DNA of 64,000 nucleotides from Atlanticothrix silvestris CENA357 (GCF_016056295.1 NZ_JAECZB010000097.1:86475-150474), one strand, 5' to 3'. Shown: positions 46,801-55,381, counted from the first letter of the stretch. Numbers and translations: made by a program. The notes: generated by a model not told the origin, from the sequence alone.

Positions 46801-47148
46801 ACAGGTACTCATGTTGCCACCTTGTGGAGCAATGGTGGTACACAGTTGGCAAGGGCAACTTTTAGCAACGAAACTGCTTCAGGTTGGCAGCAGGTTAACT
46901 TTACTACTCCAGTAGCGATTACCGCAAACACTACATATATAGCGTCTTACCACACTAATGTTGGACACTACTCTGTAGATGAGGGTTACTTTACTAATGC
47001 TGGTGTAGATAATCTACCGCTGCGCGCTCTTGGTAATGCAGCAAGTGGGGGCAACGGCGTTTATAACTATAACTCGAACCCTGTCTTCCCCAACTCCACT
47101 TACCAGTCAAGCAACTACTGGGTGGATGTCGTTTTTAGTGCGAACTAG
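43885..47148 (+). CDS. Giant secreted protein: dimethylformamidase-beta-like domain, Ig and DUF4082 domains
   Basis: A 1087-residue protein with a signal peptide (MMILMMLTTLLVLGLNLGF, cleavage probably near LAADP) and an AGGAGG ribosome binding site. Residues about 55-520 resemble the large subunit of N,N-dimethylformamidase (LDIYRMGYYGGRGARKV, LSVGHDEYWSNNQR, NGTLGYEWDEDLDNG, IQWSWGLD). Residues about 543-634 are an Ig-like fold (TDIGGGVVGGVEVSVDGGTTW). Then DUF4082 (645-804), a Big_5-type Ig (809-918) and a second DUF4082 (927-1086). It shares its C-terminal module order with the gene at 38956 and its catalytic-type domain with the gene at 21365. Confidence 0.85.
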   Translation: MNRLTRMMILMMLTTLLVLGLNLGFQPQMQRVLAADPCSSPANSIVAENCRVGNPSTEWDITGIGDPSIQGFATDISVNRGNNVSFKIKTNATNYRLDIYRMGYYGGRGARKVATVQRSLTQPQNQPNCLNNAATGLIDCGNWAVSASWTIPSNATSGIYFAKVVRSDTGGASHIVFIVRDDASTSDMLFQTSDTTWQAYNDYGGNSLYKGSPAGRAYKVSYNRPFNTRIVDSGQDWLFNGEYPMVRWLESNGYDVSYFTGVDSDRRGNLIRNHKVFLSVGHDEYWSNNQRANVEAARNAGTDLAFFSGNEIFWKTRWENSIDPSVTPYRTLVTYKETKANAIIDPQTPTWTGTWRDPRFSPPADGGRPENALSGTIFEVNGGTRAIQVPATDGKMRFWRNTNIATQSAGQTATLANGTLGYEWDEDLDNGFRPPGLIRMSTTTANNVEVLQDYGSSYAQGTATHHLTLYKHSSGALVFGSGTIQWSWGLDVNHDNPDRGDSTPDARMRQATVNLFADMGVQPATLQSGLLLATASTDTTTPSSTITSSTAGATVQTGSQMTISGTATDIGGGVVGGVEVSVDGGTTWHPAVGRGNWSYTWTPETAGIVTIKSRAIDDSGNIENPGASITVNVGTRTCPPAPASCSIWDATATPTIAADPSTSAIEVGVKFRSDVNGYISGIRFYKGTANTGTHVGTLWSNTGTQLARATFTNETASGWQQVNFSNPVAITANTVYVASYHTTVGRYAYDNGFFTNSGVDTLPLHALRNGVSGGNGVYTYSSTPAFPTSTYQSSNYWVDVVFTTTPTSDTTPPTVSSTTPSTGATGVSNGTSVTATFSEAMDSATINGSTFELRGANNDLVSATVAYNAANRTVTLTPSSSLAVVTTYTATVKSGTSGVKDQAGNALAANYSWSFTTAASSSSCSSCSIWNNAATPALAADPDNTAIEVGVKFRSDVNGSITGIRFYKSTINTGTHVATLWSNGGTQLARATFSNETASGWQQVNFTTPVAITANTTYIASYHTNVGHYSVDEGYFTNAGVDNLPLRALGNAASGGNGVYNYNSNPVFPNSTYQSSNYWVDVVFSAN

Positions 47149-47217
47149 AACACCGAGTTTAGTTAACTCCAGCAGGAGTGAATGAAACTCATAAAAACGG
47201 AAAGGCATACAAAATAG

Positions 47218-47259
47218 GCACTTCCAAAATTTCTAACTTGTAAGAAATTTTGGAAGTGC
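47218..47259. terminator. Perfect 17-bp hairpin after the dimethylformamidase-like gene
   Basis: GCACTTCCAAAATTTCT at 47218-47234 pairs exactly with its complement at 47243-47259 around an 8-base loop, about 70 bases after the stop. A weak T-containing tract (GCTTTAT) follows. Very stable, so a transcript end for the plus-strand gene is likely; it is symmetric enough to serve the convergent gene too. Confidence 0.6.
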
Positions 47260-47445
47260 GCTTTATGCGAAATAAATGCGTGAGGGTTGTAAAATGGGTG
47301 ATTACAATTTTAAATCAATCAATTTATGCAGATGGTCAACGTTTAATCGCAGTTATTTGATTGGTGGTGATCGCTTTCATACAATTCAAGCCCAATAAGC
47401 TAGCTATCTACTGTGTAATCGGCTTTAAAATTTTTATTATTGTTT

Positions 47446-48276
47446 TTATTTATATTTAGAATTATGGCTAATTTTATAATTGGTGATAAATAATTCTTTA
47501 CCTTTGTTAGCCTTAATTTGTTTATAATTGTTCATTCCATACTGCAATTCCCACTCAAAGAGATTACAGCATTGAAAATTTTCTCTAATTTGAGGTGAAT
47601 CATCATAAGTTATTAGCCAACGATGACCGCACTGTATTATCAATTCAGCAAACCTCTGATGCTCAAAAGACGTGTGTAAACCACCAGATTTTCCATATAG
47701 CTTGGATTTAGTGGCCGCAAAATAAGGAGGATCTAAAAATATAAATACATCTTTTGCATCTGTCTGTAATAGTTCCCTGTAATCTAAATTAGTAATCTTT
47801 ACATCTGCTGTTAAAATTGTTTCTAATTTCTTCAGGCGGTCTATGGACGAGTAAGTAAAACGTTTATGAAAAGCTTGCTCAGAAAATCCACCAGATTCTA
47901 CAGTACCTGAAAAAGTAATTCTATTTAGAATAAAAAAACGTACTGCTCGATCAAAATCAGATAAATTGTTGGTATCTACACTATTTAATTCTTTAAATAG
48001 TAACTTCCCATCGGAGTATTTATCTTTAACACGACATATTTCTTCCACTAGCTGAGGTAGATGAGATTGAGTAGATTTCCAAAACATAAATAGCTCATGG
48101 TTTAAATCATTAATCCAGATTTTAAGGTGAGGAAATTTTTGCTTTAAGTAAATAAATACAGAACCGCCGCCCACAAAAGGTTCTCGAAACTCAGAAAAGC
48201 TATCTGGTAAGTATTCAGTTATCTGGTTAATACCTTTTGACTTCCCACCGGGATAGCGTAGTGGACTTTTTATCAT
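47446..48276 (-). CDS. Dam-type adenine-specific DNA methyltransferase (D12 class)
   Basis: A 276-residue class D12 N6-adenine methyltransferase. Motif I is FREPFVGGGSVF (about 31-42), preceded by the N-terminal SPLRYPGGKS typical of the class; the catalytic motif IV is FLDPPYF (about 180-186). The ATG at 48276 gives the usual start MIKSPLRYPGGK; a TTG at 48291 is less likely. No restriction enzyme gene is adjacent, so it is an orphan methylase. The target site cannot be read from sequence, though GATC is frequent for the family. Confidence 0.9.
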   Translation of the reverse strand: MIKSPLRYPGGKSKGINQITEYLPDSFSEFREPFVGGGSVFIYLKQKFPHLKIWINDLNHELFMFWKSTQSHLPQLVEEICRVKDKYSDGKLLFKELNSVDTNNLSDFDRAVRFFILNRITFSGTVESGGFSEQAFHKRFTYSSIDRLKKLETILTADVKITNLDYRELLQTDAKDVFIFLDPPYFAATKSKLYGKSGGLHTSFEHQRFAELIIQCGHRWLITYDDSPQIRENFQCCNLFEWELQYGMNNYKQIKANKGKELFITNYKISHNSKYK

Positions 48277-48655
48277 AATTATTGTAACCAATAAAGTTTA
48301 TAAGTTTAAATTTTCAAAAAAACATACTTGAATTGATGAACGCGCCGCACAGTGACAGCGAAAAGCTTTTGATCTGCCCGAAATGCTTTAAGCCTCCATC
48401 AATGCACAGATGAAACACGAGCAAAGTGTATAAGGTTTAAAGCCAAAACTCAATCGACAATATTCTTATACCAATTCTCATCGCGCTGTTTAATATTTTC
48501 ATTCTCAATTGGAACACCAAACTGAACTATCAGGTCAGTGTGCATAGTGCGCCGTACTTTAATCGCGGTAGACTAAAGCAAATTTAATAAAAAGTCAATA
48601 AGTCTTAATTTTCGTTAGAGTGAGATCACAATCAAAGTGTGAGGATTGATACTAT
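48277..48655. other. Intergenic region without recognised features
   Basis: 379 bases between the divergent methylase and radical SAM genes, holding both promoters. No gene, tRNA or clear repeat was seen. TGAGGATTGA serves as a ribosome binding region for the radical SAM gene. Confidence 0.45.
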
Positions 48656-50254
48656 ATGCGAATCTTACTGGTATATCCAATATTTCCCAAAACCTTTTGG
48701 TCTTATGAAAAAATTCTAGAGTTAGTTGACCGTAAGGTTTTGTTACCTCCTTTAGGTTTAGTGACAGTAGCGGCAATTTTACCTCAAGAATGGGAATTTA
48801 AACTGGTCGATCGCAACATTCGTCCGGCAACTGAAGCAGAATGGGCATGGGCAGATATAGTAATTTTCTCCGCAATGATTGTCCAGAAGCAAGATTTACT
48901 GGAGCAAATTCAAGAAGCCAAGCAACGCGGTAAGCTAGTTGCAGTGGGTGGCCCTTACCCCACTTCTGTACCCCACGAAGTTGAAAATGTCGGCGCAGAT
49001 TTCCTTATTCTTGATGAAGGGGAAATCACATTACCCATGTTTGTTGAGGCTATTCAACGTGGTGAAACATCTGGTACTTTCCGCACCGCAGAAAAACCGG
49101 ATGTCACCAGCACACCAGTACCCCGCTTTGATTTATTAGAATTGAATGCCTACGATATGATGTCGGTGCAGTTTTCGCGTGGGTGTCCCTTCCAATGCGA
49201 ATTTTGCGATATTATTGTTCTCTATGGTCGCAAACCCCGTACCAAAACCCCAGCACAACTGTTGGCAGAATTAGATTACCTCTACGAGTTGGGTTGGCGG
49301 CGCGGTGTATTCATGGTAGACGACAACTTTATTGGCAACAAACGCAATGTTAAATTGTTGCTGAAAGAGTTGAAAGTTTGGATGGCAGAACATCAATATC
49401 CCTTCCGTTTTGATACCGAAGCTTCAATTGATTTGGCGCAAGATCCAGAAATGATGGAGTTGATGGTTGAATCTGGCTTTGCGGCGGTGTTTTTGGGAAT
49501 TGAAACGCCGGACGAAGATAGTTTGCAAATGACGAAGAAGTTTCAAAATACCCGTAGTTCCCTGTCTGAAGCGGTGCAAACTATTATTAAAGCAGGGTTG
49601 CGCCCGATGGCGGGATTTATTATCGGGTTTGATGGTGAAAAAACAGGCGCAGGCGATCGCATTGTGCGTTTTGCAGAACAAGCGGCAATTCCCTCCACTA
49701 CTTTTGCCATGTTACAAGCGCTACCCAACACAGCATTATGGCATCGTTTGAAAAAAGAAGGAAGACTGCGGGAAAATCAAGATGGCAATATCAACCAAAC
49801 AACGTTGATGAACTTCATCCCTACTCGTCCTCTGGAAGATATTGGCAGAGAATATATTGAGGCATTTTGTACCTTATATGATCCAGTGAAATATTTGGAT
49901 CGCACCTATCGTTGTTTCTTGATGATGGGTGCGCCAAGTTGGCAAGCACCATTCAAAATGCCAGAGTGGATAATTGTCAAAGCACTGCTAACTGTGATTT
50001 GGCGACAAGGAATCAAACGCGAAACCCGCTGGAAGTTTTGGCATCACTTGTTCAGCATCATTAAGCGTAACCCAGGAGTTGCCGAACATTACCTTTCTGC
50101 CTGCGCCCACAACGAGCATTTCCTAGAATATCGCCAAATTGTGCGTGATCAAATTGAAAGTCAGCTAGCTGAATATTTGGCACAAGGTGCAGAAAAACCA
50201 TACATACCAGTGAAGGCACAAACAGAGGAAAAAACAAAAGCTGTAGTTAGTTAA
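48656..50254 (+). CDS. B12-binding radical SAM protein
   Basis: A 532-residue protein. Residues 1-150 form a cobalamin-binding Rossmann-type domain (LLVYPIFPKTFWSYEK, VGGPYPTSVP, DFLILDEGE). The radical SAM motif CPFQCEFC places the iron-sulfur ligands at Cys177, Cys181 and Cys184, followed by the TIM-barrel (DDNFIGNKRNVKLLL, VFLGIETPDEDSL). The C-terminal third matches the DUF4070-type tail seen in cyanobacterial homologues. Probably a methyltransferase or similar enzyme on lipids or pigments; substrate unknown. Confidence 0.92.
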   Translation: MRILLVYPIFPKTFWSYEKILELVDRKVLLPPLGLVTVAAILPQEWEFKLVDRNIRPATEAEWAWADIVIFSAMIVQKQDLLEQIQEAKQRGKLVAVGGPYPTSVPHEVENVGADFLILDEGEITLPMFVEAIQRGETSGTFRTAEKPDVTSTPVPRFDLLELNAYDMMSVQFSRGCPFQCEFCDIIVLYGRKPRTKTPAQLLAELDYLYELGWRRGVFMVDDNFIGNKRNVKLLLKELKVWMAEHQYPFRFDTEASIDLAQDPEMMELMVESGFAAVFLGIETPDEDSLQMTKKFQNTRSSLSEAVQTIIKAGLRPMAGFIIGFDGEKTGAGDRIVRFAEQAAIPSTTFAMLQALPNTALWHRLKKEGRLRENQDGNINQTTLMNFIPTRPLEDIGREYIEAFCTLYDPVKYLDRTYRCFLMMGAPSWQAPFKMPEWIIVKALLTVIWRQGIKRETRWKFWHHLFSIIKRNPGVAEHYLSACAHNEHFLEYRQIVRDQIESQLAEYLAQGAEKPYIPVKAQTEEKTKAVVS

Positions 50255-50261
50255 ATAGAGT

Positions 50262-50322
50262 TTTGTCAGTGGTCAGTGGTTAGTGGAAAATAAACAACTA
50301 ACAACTGACAACTAACAACTGA
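50262..50322. repeat. Heptad repeats between radical SAM and Uma2 genes
   Basis: TCAGTGG heptads (three, drifting to TTAGTGG) are followed by AACTAAC/AACTGAC heptads (about five). The two arms are roughly complementary and could form a hairpin. Confidence 0.7.
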
Positions 50323-50386
50323 CCCGCCTAGCACAAATAAAAGTATGTCAAAATTGAAAAAATTGCTGGGTTGAGAAAGACTGACC

Positions 50387-50941
50387 ATGACAGTAACCAC
50401 AGCCAAATGGAGTCTAGAAGACTATCACCGGATGATTGAAGTCGGTCTTCTAGTTGATCGTCACGTCGAACTGTTGAATGGAGAAGTTATCAACATGGCA
50501 CCAGAGGGGCCAGAACATGCCCAACTCAGCACTGATACGGCTGATTATCTACGCGAACTACTGGGTCAGCAAGCATTAGTGCGAGATGCTAAGCCTATTA
50601 CTTTACCCGAAAGCGGTTCTGAACCAGAACCTGATTTAGCTATTGTTGAACCACATCGAGTCATCTATCGCACCCATCACCCTTATCCAGAAAATATCTT
50701 TTGGCTAATTGAGTACGCCAACAGTAGCTTAAGCAAAGATTTAGATGCCAAGCGCAAAACCTATGCAATCGCAGCCATTAAAGAATATTGGGTTGTAGAC
50801 TTGAAACATCGACAAGTCAAAATCTTTCGAGAACCCGTCAATGACGATTATTGCTCTGAAGTAACATTAACACAAGGAAAAATCAGCCCTTTGGCATTTC
50901 CAGAAATTACAGTTTCCATACAGCGATTGTTAGAAGGATAA
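50387..50941 (+). CDS. Uma2 family protein (PD-(D/E)xK fold)
   Basis: A 184-residue Uma2 protein with the family start MIEVGLLVDRHVELLNGEVINM, the active-site pair EPEPDLAIVEP (Asp) and IFWLIEYANSS (Glu), and KTYAIAAIKEYWVVD. Its stop is 11 bases before the next gene, so the two are likely cotranscribed. Distinct in sequence from the copy at 27552. Confidence 0.88.
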   Translation: MTVTTAKWSLEDYHRMIEVGLLVDRHVELLNGEVINMAPEGPEHAQLSTDTADYLRELLGQQALVRDAKPITLPESGSEPEPDLAIVEPHRVIYRTHHPYPENIFWLIEYANSSLSKDLDAKRKTYAIAAIKEYWVVDLKHRQVKIFREPVNDDYCSEVTLTQGKISPLAFPEITVSIQRLLEG

Positions 50942-50952
50942 AACAAAAATCA

Positions 50953-51588
50953 ATGACAATCCTCAATACCCGTAACTTATCCTTAGAAGACGTTCAGCGT
51001 CTTTTCGGTTTTCAAAAACAGTACAATAATTCATTTTCTAACCTGTTATCTTTAGAACCTCTCTCGGAAGATGAACAACAAGAACTTCTACAAATTCAGA
51101 ATGACTTTGACAGATATCTCACAGCAGGCAAAGTTTCCGAAGGACAAATAAAGTTTCTTGTGCTTGCTCCCTTGCTCAGGTTAGCTGGATTTTATCGTTA
51201 TCCTCTAGAAATTCGTTTAGAAGAAAACATAGCTGATATTGAAGTTGAAGATGAAGATTTAATCATTAAAGGTAGGATGGATATTTTAGCTGTAACCAAA
51301 GCTAAACATACAACAGCTAATGCTTATTTTTGGATATTATTGATTGAATCTAAAAACAGTAGTATTGCCCTATCAGAAGGTTTACCTCAATTATTAACAT
51401 ACGCGTATAAAAGCCTGCGGCAACAAAATTCTGTTTGGGGATTAGTAACGAACGGACAATATTATCAGTTTGTGTATATTCAACAAAAAGAGTTGTTAAT
51501 TTATCAATTAATGCCATTATTGCATTTCATGGAATCTCCCCGTGCCATTGAATCGCTCCAAGTTCTCAAAGCAATTTGTCAGTTGTAA
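50953..51588 (+). CDS. HsdR N-terminal-like nuclease domain protein
   Basis: A 211-residue protein that resembles the nuclease domain of type I restriction subunit R in isolation: the segments IADIEVEDEDLIIKGRMDIL (Asp) and YFWILLIESKNSS (Glu-x-Lys) give a PD-(D/E)xK core, followed by LPQLLTYAYKSL and WGLVTNGQYYQFVY. There is no helicase domain and no HsdM/HsdS nearby. Stand-alone versions are common in cyanobacteria. It forms a pair with the Uma2 gene upstream. Confidence 0.82.
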   Translation: MTILNTRNLSLEDVQRLFGFQKQYNNSFSNLLSLEPLSEDEQQELLQIQNDFDRYLTAGKVSEGQIKFLVLAPLLRLAGFYRYPLEIRLEENIADIEVEDEDLIIKGRMDILAVTKAKHTTANAYFWILLIESKNSSIALSEGLPQLLTYAYKSLRQQNSVWGLVTNGQYYQFVYIQQKELLIYQLMPLLHFMESPRAIESLQVLKAICQL

Positions 51589-51643
51589 ATACCCTTTCAA
51601 TACTCAGTTGAGTTTCGTACGAATATTTACTTATTTATAGAAA

Positions 51644-51847
51644 CTACTTATTGATTTGAAGTTTATTAAAATCAGCATAGTCTGATACATTGTTAGTAAC
51701 AATAATTAGACAATTAACCTGAGAAATTGCAGCAATTTGACCATCTGCAAATGATGGTATTTTGCCAATAGTTACCAGATTTGTGTAAGCCTTATATGTT
51801 ACAATATCTAATCCTTCTACAAAGAGCAGATATCCCGCACTCCACAT
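51644..51847 (-). pseudogene. VapC (PIN toxin) C-terminal remnant
   Basis: The 67-codon frame ends with the classic PIN-domain tail: IPSFADGQIAAISQVN (metal-binding Asp), then LIIVTNNVSDYADF (Asn/Asp). The N-terminal half with the first catalytic Asp is missing, and the frame runs into the 3' end of the GUN4 gene. No vapB antitoxin is seen. Taken as a decayed toxin gene. Confidence 0.65.
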
Positions 51848-52750
51848 TAATCAAGTCGTTCATGCTCTCGTCCCATCTTACTCTAAAGGGACTACCCTGA
51901 CTTACCGCAAACGGACTACCAGGAAGATGTCCTAAAGGGGCTGCATTATCATAGCTTATACTTTTCTCGTTTATCCACCCCCCAAGCATCCATTTGGACG
52001 TTATTTGCCATCCAACACAAGTGTAGAAAGCATTCCAGTTTTCTCCTACTTCTAGCCAGATTTTTTTCTGCACACTAAAGCCATATCGACCGTTGCTGTA
52101 CTTTACCCACAGCTGATCAATCGTCCGTAAGTCGGTACAAGAAAATTCTTCGATTGAACCCATATTCAACCAACCTTCCTTTTTTCTGTTAGCAACTTTT
52201 AGCATAACTGCCAGAGTTTCTTGATCTGCTTTTTTCCACTGTCCTGTTTTGAGTAAATCGCGCAACCGCGTATAGTCTACCCCTTTATCAGAAGCTAAGG
52301 GTAATTCACTGCTTCCACTGCTTCCATGAAGGCGAGTAGATTCCATACGTCGCCGTCTCTCCGCTTCTTTTTTTCGTTGTAATTTTTCTGCTTCTTGTTG
52401 TTGTCGTAGTTTTTCCGTTTCTTCTTGTTGTCGTTGCAAATGTTGTTGCCGTTCTTCTATTTCCCGCTTAAGTTTTTCAGCAGCAACACGAATACCTCTA
52501 GCTACATCTGTGAAAGCTTCATGTAGAGAGTGCCAATGTCTTGACACCACAGGTTCAGCATTCTTAGGCAAAGCTTGCAGTTTTGATAATAGCGATCGCG
52601 CGCCCGATTGGCTCGCCTTTCCATCCATAAAATCTGCTCTAACCATCGAGACTTGAGATAGTGCTTTTGTCTATCGTTGAGTTCCAAAGTTTCAAATAAA
52701 TCACTAAATTCTTTCTTTAAAAATATTGAATGATCTTCTTTCTTTGCCAA
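51792..52750 (-). pseudogene. SLATT/GUN4-type gene, frameshifted and lacking its membrane part
   Basis: The 5' frame (from a TTG at 52750 with AAGGAGTG six bases before it) encodes a SLATT-like N-terminus (MAKKEDHSIFLKKEF, SDRQKHYLKSRWLEQ-like, ARDRYY) and stops at 52502. A second frame, open from 52646, continues with a coiled coil rich in Glu/Gln/Arg (about 52520-52330) and a GUN4 domain (VDYTRLRDLLKTGQWKKADQ, FSCTDLRTIDQLWVKYS, APLGHLPGSPF). In intact cyanobacterial homologues, as I recall them, two membrane spans follow RxRYY; here they are absent, so an internal deletion with loss of frame is likely. GUN4 domains bind chlorophyll precursors. Confidence 0.6.
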
Positions 52751-52946
52751 AATTCACTCCTTAACCACACAAAAAATCTCTATCGCAATTTATATCATGC
52801 TTGGTGAATCACTGATAAAATATCATTGTGATCGCCGCGTTAATCACAAGATATCTGAGATTACTTACCTGCGATATCTTCTCTGCGAGGCCTACGCGAA
52901 CGATTGGCTTCGCCTACGCAATGGCAAGTATTCATTTAATTACGAA

Positions 52947-54446
52947 TTATAATAACTCTGCCATTTGTTGTATATTTACCAAACTATTGGCACACAAAAT
53001 ACCAGAAGCAGCTACCGCAGGTACACCAATTCCCGGCATTGTGCTATCACCCACGCGATACAAACCTTTTATCGGCGTTTGTGTACTGGGAAACATTGCT
53101 TTACCTGCTGCGATCGCAGGGCCATAAGTTCCCTGATATCTTCGTAAATAATGGGCATGAGTTAGGGGTGTTCCAATAAGTTCCAATACCACACGCCCAC
53201 GAATATCTGGAATCACCTTTTCTAAAGCACGATATAAAGATTGCGCTTTCTCTTGTTTCTTCTGTTCATACTCATTATTTCGTTCCCAACCAGCAAAGGG
53301 TTCTAAGGTGTAGGCATGAACTACATGATGTCCCTCTGGTGCTAAAGTTTTATCCCACACGCTAGGAATCGAGATCATGCAAGTATTACCAGGTGTTGTG
53401 ATATCTTGGCTAGAATCGTGAACCGCCACATGATGTCCCGTCAAATTATCTAACCCAGTTGCCTTAATACCTAAATGCAAATGCATAAAGCTGTCAACTG
53501 CTGGTGTATTTAAAGAAATTTGCCGGAAAGAAGCGGGCAAATCTTCAGGATTTAGCAAGTGATTGTAGGTATCCCAAATCGTCGCATTGGAAATCACAAT
53601 TGGCGCTTGCAAAACTTCACCATTTTTTAGCCTTACACCTACAGCTTTACCAGATTCCACCAAAATTTTTTCAACGTGACATCCTAAACGCAACTGACCA
53701 CCCCAACGTTTTAACCCCCGCACCAAGGCATTCACAATTGCTGCACTACCCCCCACAGGATACTCAACCCCAGCACGGGAACGTTCACCCAGCATAAAAG
53801 CAACTTCTGGGGCAATTGTGCCGTGGGCTTTTAACCCAGAAAGCAAAAAACATTCTAAATCAATCAGCCGCCGCACCCAAGGATCTTGAATTGTGGCATC
53901 CATGACGTTACCAACAGAAGCTTGCACCAGAGGCAAATAAGGTAACATTTTCGCCAAAGACGGTAAGTAACGTTGCAATAATACTAAAATTACTTGCCAA
54001 TCAGATCTCAAAGCTAAGGTGGGAATACCTTTCATCGCTCCATACAGACCTAATAAACGTTCTTCAAATCGTTGAAATTCTTCAGCACCTTGGGGCGTAA
54101 GTTTATGTACCTCATGACGGTACATCTCAGCATTGCTATAAACTGCAAAAGTAGCTTCTGGAAAGTGGTAATGTCCCAAAGGATCATAGGGTATAACTTG
54201 AAGAGATTCACCTAAAGCATCTAGAACTTGTTTAAGAGGGTTCAAACTCTGGGCATCCTTCAGTCCACAATAAAAGGAGGGGCCAGAATCAAATTCAAAT
54301 CCTCGCCGTTTAAAGCTATGGGCTGCACCACCAGCAATTGTATGACTTTCACATATAATTACTCGTTTGCCATAACGAGCCAGCAAACCAGCAGTACATA
54401 ACCCACCAATACCGCTACCAATAACTATGACATCACTATCTTGCAT
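52947..54446 (-). CDS. CrtI/CrtISO-like FAD-dependent oxidoreductase
   Basis: A 499-residue flavoprotein of the phytoene desaturase/carotene isomerase/retinol saturase superfamily. It has the N-terminal FAD motif VIVIGSGIGGLCTAGLLARYG, GGAAHSFKRRGFEFDSGPS and a C-terminal FAD segment GLYRVGDSTMPGIGVPAVAASG. It is not the standard CrtH as I know it, and substrate assignment (carotenoid versus other polyene) is open. No neighbouring carotenoid genes. Confidence 0.88.
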   Translation of the reverse strand: MQDSDVIVIGSGIGGLCTAGLLARYGKRVIICESHTIAGGAAHSFKRRGFEFDSGPSFYCGLKDAQSLNPLKQVLDALGESLQVIPYDPLGHYHFPEATFAVYSNAEMYRHEVHKLTPQGAEEFQRFEERLLGLYGAMKGIPTLALRSDWQVILVLLQRYLPSLAKMLPYLPLVQASVGNVMDATIQDPWVRRLIDLECFLLSGLKAHGTIAPEVAFMLGERSRAGVEYPVGGSAAIVNALVRGLKRWGGQLRLGCHVEKILVESGKAVGVRLKNGEVLQAPIVISNATIWDTYNHLLNPEDLPASFRQISLNTPAVDSFMHLHLGIKATGLDNLTGHHVAVHDSSQDITTPGNTCMISIPSVWDKTLAPEGHHVVHAYTLEPFAGWERNNEYEQKKQEKAQSLYRALEKVIPDIRGRVVLELIGTPLTHAHYLRRYQGTYGPAIAAGKAMFPSTQTPIKGLYRVGDSTMPGIGVPAVAASGILCANSLVNIQQMAELL

Positions 54447-54458
54447 GTTTGTTTTTTG

Positions 54459-54590
54459 TTAGTTGTTAGTTGTTAGTTGTTAGTTGTCAGTTGTCAGTTG
54501 TTTATTTTCCACTGACCACTAGCCGCTGACCACCGACCATTAGCCACTAGCCACTGACCACTAGCCACTGACCACTGACCACTGACCACG
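54459..54590. repeat. Long TTAGTTG / ACTGACC heptad arrays
   Basis: About six TTAGTTG/TCAGTTG heptads are followed, after a short TTTATTTTCC spacer, by about ten ACTGACC/ACTAGCC heptads ending nine bases before the ATG at 54599. The opposite arms are complementary, so a long hairpin is possible in the promoter or leader between divergent genes. The longest such array in the window. Confidence 0.8.
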
Positions 54591-54598
54591 GACTAGTT

Positions 54599-55381
54599 AT
54601 GAATGAACCACTAATTGAACTGAGAGGCATTTCTAAGTCTTTTGGTAGCAATAAAGTTTTAGATAATGTAGATTTGACAATTTACCGGGGAGAAGCACTA
54701 GGGATTATTGGCCCTTCCGGGACTGGTAAATCGACAGTTTTACGGTTGATAGCTGGGTTATTGAATCCTGATGAAGGAGAAATTTTTGTACAAGGGGTAC
54801 GAAGACAAGGGTTGATTGAGGATAGTGCTGATCCAATTGACATTGGCATGGTGTTTCAACAAGCGGCGTTATTTGATTCGTTGACAGTAGATGAGAATGT
54901 AGGATTTTTACTGTATCAACATTCCAAGTTACCGCGATCGCGGATTCAAGAACTAGTCAAAGCAAAATTAGAAATGGTCGGTTTATCTGGAATCAGCAAT
55001 CTCTACCCATCTGAACTTTCTGGAGGGATGCGAAAAAGAGTCAGTTTTGCCCGTGCGATTATGTCTAATCCTGATAGTCTCACAGACGGCCCGGAAGTTC
55101 TACTATACGATGAACCAACAGCGGGACTTGACCCCATCGCCTCTACCGTGATAGAAGATTTAATCCGTGATTTGCAACTTGCACACGGGGTTTGTGGTAC
55201 TTATGTCATTGTTACCCACCAAGAAAGTACGATTCGTCGTACAGCTGATAGACTGGTGTTTCTCTATCAAGGTAAAGTGCAATGGCAAGGTAAAGTTAGT
55301 GAAATAGACAGCACAGACCAACCATTAATCAAACAATTTATGAGTGGTAGTGTGCGAGGCCCTATTCAAGTGGTTGGCTAA
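54599..55381 (+). CDS. MlaF-type ABC transporter ATPase
   Basis: A 260-residue ATPase of the Mla/Ttg2A phospholipid transport family. Walker A GPSGTGKST (38-46), Q-loop GMVFQQAALFDSLTV, signature LSGGMRKRVSFARAI (140-154) and Walker B VLLYDEPTAGLD (167-178) are intact. The usual MlaE permease gene is not adjacent; an MCE-domain gene follows 87 bases on. In cyanobacteria and plastids (TGD3-like) these subunits move lipids to or from the envelope. Confidence 0.92.
   Translation: MNEPLIELRGISKSFGSNKVLDNVDLTIYRGEALGIIGPSGTGKSTVLRLIAGLLNPDEGEIFVQGVRRQGLIEDSADPIDIGMVFQQAALFDSLTVDENVGFLLYQHSKLPRSRIQELVKAKLEMVGLSGISNLYPSELSGGMRKRVSFARAIMSNPDSLTDGPEVLLYDEPTAGLDPIASTVIEDLIRDLQLAHGVCGTYVIVTHQESTIRRTADRLVFLYQGKVQWQGKVSEIDSTDQPLIKQFMSGSVRGPIQVVG

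Noticed and set aside
52751..52946. A frame through 52828-53127
   Set aside because: Antisense to the CrtI-like gene and extending from a CTACGCGAACG-type dispersed repeat.
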